A stretch of DNA of 8,903 nt from contig JAGBFY010000149.1 of assembly GCA_017936245.1 (NCBI GenBank), positions 1-8,903 of the forward strand, read 5' to 3'. Made by a program: the position numbers and the translations under genes. Source of the DNA: Kiritimatiellia bacterium. Its GTDB lineage: Bacteria; Verrucomicrobiota; Kiritimatiellia; RFP12; UBA1067. The notes beneath the pieces are model-generated. The model did no database searches. It was given only the letters and a program-made list of their open reading frames with translations, and had not been told where the DNA came from. This document shows, piece by piece, positions 7,975 to 8,903 of this stretch (within the stretch, counting starts at the first letter, position 1; each line of letters begins with the position of its first letter).

Positions 7975-7983
7975 TGGTAGAAT
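7975..7983 (+). promoter_or_regulatory. Candidate extended -10 promoter for the GH13 gene
   Basis: TGGTAGAAT combines a TG-N extension with a -10-like TAGAAT hexamer 37 bases before the GH13 start codon. The best upstream TTG element (TTGCTC, 7952-7957) is 20 bases away, longer than the usual 17, so recognition would depend on the extended -10. The rest of the 133-base spacer (7888-8020) holds no gene and no convincing intrinsic terminator. The sigma-70 consensus is known; use of this site is inferred. Confidence 0.4.
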
Positions 7984-8006
7984 ATCGGGGTTTTAAGAAT
8001 TTTTCA

Positions 8007-8021
8007 ATGGCGGATCAATAA
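8007..8021 (+). other. Possible four-codon leader overlapping the GH13 start (TAATG)
   Basis: ATG at 8007 is followed by three codons (encoding Ala, Asp, Gln) and a TAA whose last A is the first base of the GH13 ATG. The GH13 gene has only a weak ribosome site (GGCGGA, 8009-8014), so termination-reinitiation is conceivable. A frame this short occurs easily by chance and no ribosome site for it is evident. Confidence 0.15.
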
Positions 8022-8903
8022 TGAAACAGACACCTTGTTGCGGAGAATATCTGCTGAAATGGAAGGGCGACGTGCTTGCAGTCTCGCTCAGGCTTCCTTC
8101 CCCTAGAGCGGGACGTGCGGTTCTGCGCACCGATATCGGCGGCGTGTGGAACGACCTGCCTATGTCCGAAATTGCAGCGGGTGAGTTTTCCGTTCCGGTT
8201 CCGCTTGGTCGGGTGGGGCTGTTTTTCGGGAAGTGCTGTTTCTTTCCTGAAGGTTCATCGATTCCCGAATGGCCGCAGGGCGGCAATTTCCGCGTAAAGG
8301 TCGAGCCTGCCGCCACGCGTTCCGCGAATTCGATCTACACTGTCTTCCCGCGTCAGTTCGGCTCGTTCCGCGAGGTCGTGCGCCGTCTGCCGCACATAAT
8401 GGACACGATGGGTTTTCGGATCGTCCAGACGCTCCCTCCGTTCCCCGTACCCACAACCTATGCCGTAATGGGCGAGTATGGGTGTCCTTTCGCCGCCACG
8501 GATTTTCATTGCGTCGATCCTGCGATGGCGGAGTTCGATACAACCGCCACACCTCTCGACCAGTTCCGTGAGCTCATCGATGCAGTGCATGCGAGTGGTG
8601 GACGTTTCTTCATAGACCTTCCTGCGAACCACACAGGCTGGGCAAGTACGCTTCAGACCCACCATCCCGAATGGTTCCGTCGCCGTAAGAACGGGGAGTT
8701 CGCATCCCCTGGGGCATGGGGCGTTGTGTGGGAGGATCTCGTTGAGTTGGATTATGCCCATGAAGAGCTTCGCGACTACATGGCGGAGGTGTTTCTCTTC
8801 TGGTGCAGACAGGGCGTGGACGGATTTCGCTGCGACGCTGGATACATGATTCCGGAGGCGGCATGGGTGCGGATCGTGAAGCTGGTGCGCGAACAGTATC
8901 CCG
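8021..8903 (+). CDS. GH13 alpha-amylase family glycoside hydrolase, 3' truncated
   Basis: The frame is open from ATG 8021 to the window end (294 complete codons). An in-frame TAA at 7994 limits upstream extension, and no other ATG, GTG or TTG lies between. There is no signal peptide, so a cytoplasmic enzyme is likely. Residues 1-100 form a beta-rich N-terminal domain. The TIM barrel starts near IYTVFPRQFG (105-114). GH13 landmarks are YGCPFAATDFHCVDP (153-167), conserved region I DLPANH (199-204), WEDLVELDY, and region II GFRCDAGY (268-275), where Asp272 is the expected nucleophile and Arg270 its partner. The acid/base Glu and transition-state Asp (regions III and IV) would lie beyond the window. 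The family hydrolyses or transfers alpha-glucosidic bonds; the subfamily is not assignable. It is separated from the upstream hydrolase by 133 bases with its own candidate promoter, so it may be a different transcription unit. Confidence 0.85.
   Translation, partial: MKQTPCCGEYLLKWKGDVLAVSLRLPSPRAGRAVLRTDIGGVWNDLPMSEIAAGEFSVPVPLGRVGLFFGKCCFFPEGSSIPEWPQGGNFRVKVEPAATRSANSIYTVFPRQFGSFREVVRRLPHIMDTMGFRIVQTLPPFPVPTTYAVMGEYGCPFAATDFHCVDPAMAEFDTTATPLDQFRELIDAVHASGGRFFIDLPANHTGWASTLQTHHPEWFRRRKNGEFASPGAWGVVWEDLVELDYAHEELRDYMAEVFLFWCRQGVDGFRCDAGYMIPEAAWVRIVKLVREQYP

Overview
The window is an 8.9 kb stretch of a carbohydrate-degradation locus with every gene on the + strand. It suggests a Gram-negative glycan degrader, most likely from the Verrucomicrobiota/Kiritimatiellae/Lentisphaerae side of the PVC group. 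That placement is an inference: it rests on a very long secreted protein with autotransporter-type beta-strand repeats lying among glycoside hydrolases, and on moderately high GC. There is no rRNA or other marker gene to confirm it.

Layout: (1) bases 1-1601 hold the 3' part of a GH78-like alpha-L-rhamnosidase whose start lies before the window. (2) 1671-5495 encodes a 1274-residue secreted beta-helix-like protein with autotransporter-associated strand repeats, an array of G-G rungs and a PA14-like module, but no recognisable C-terminal barrel. (3) 5515-7887 encodes a 790-residue secreted hydrolase with a clan GH-A (GH5-like) TIM barrel; both catalytic glutamates are visible. (4) 7888-8020 is a 133-base spacer with a probable extended -10 promoter. 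(5) 8021-8903 is the 5' part of a GH13 alpha-amylase-family enzyme that runs off the end.

Genes 1-3 are closely spaced (69 and 19 bases), have no terminator between them, and look like one transcription unit. The two secreted products could bind and open a polysaccharide outside the cell or in the periplasm. The rhamnosidase would trim alpha-linked rhamnose, which points to a plant pectic, algal or exopolysaccharide substrate, but the substrate cannot be read from the sequence. The GH13 gene seems to have its own promoter, shows no signal peptide and would act on alpha-glucosides in the cytoplasm, so it may belong to a separate unit.

The least conventional part is the large repeat protein. 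It combines several beta-repeat types and a PA14-like module within a hydrolase operon, and its export and anchoring route is not obvious. I see no CRISPR array, tRNA, rRNA, mobile element or defence system.
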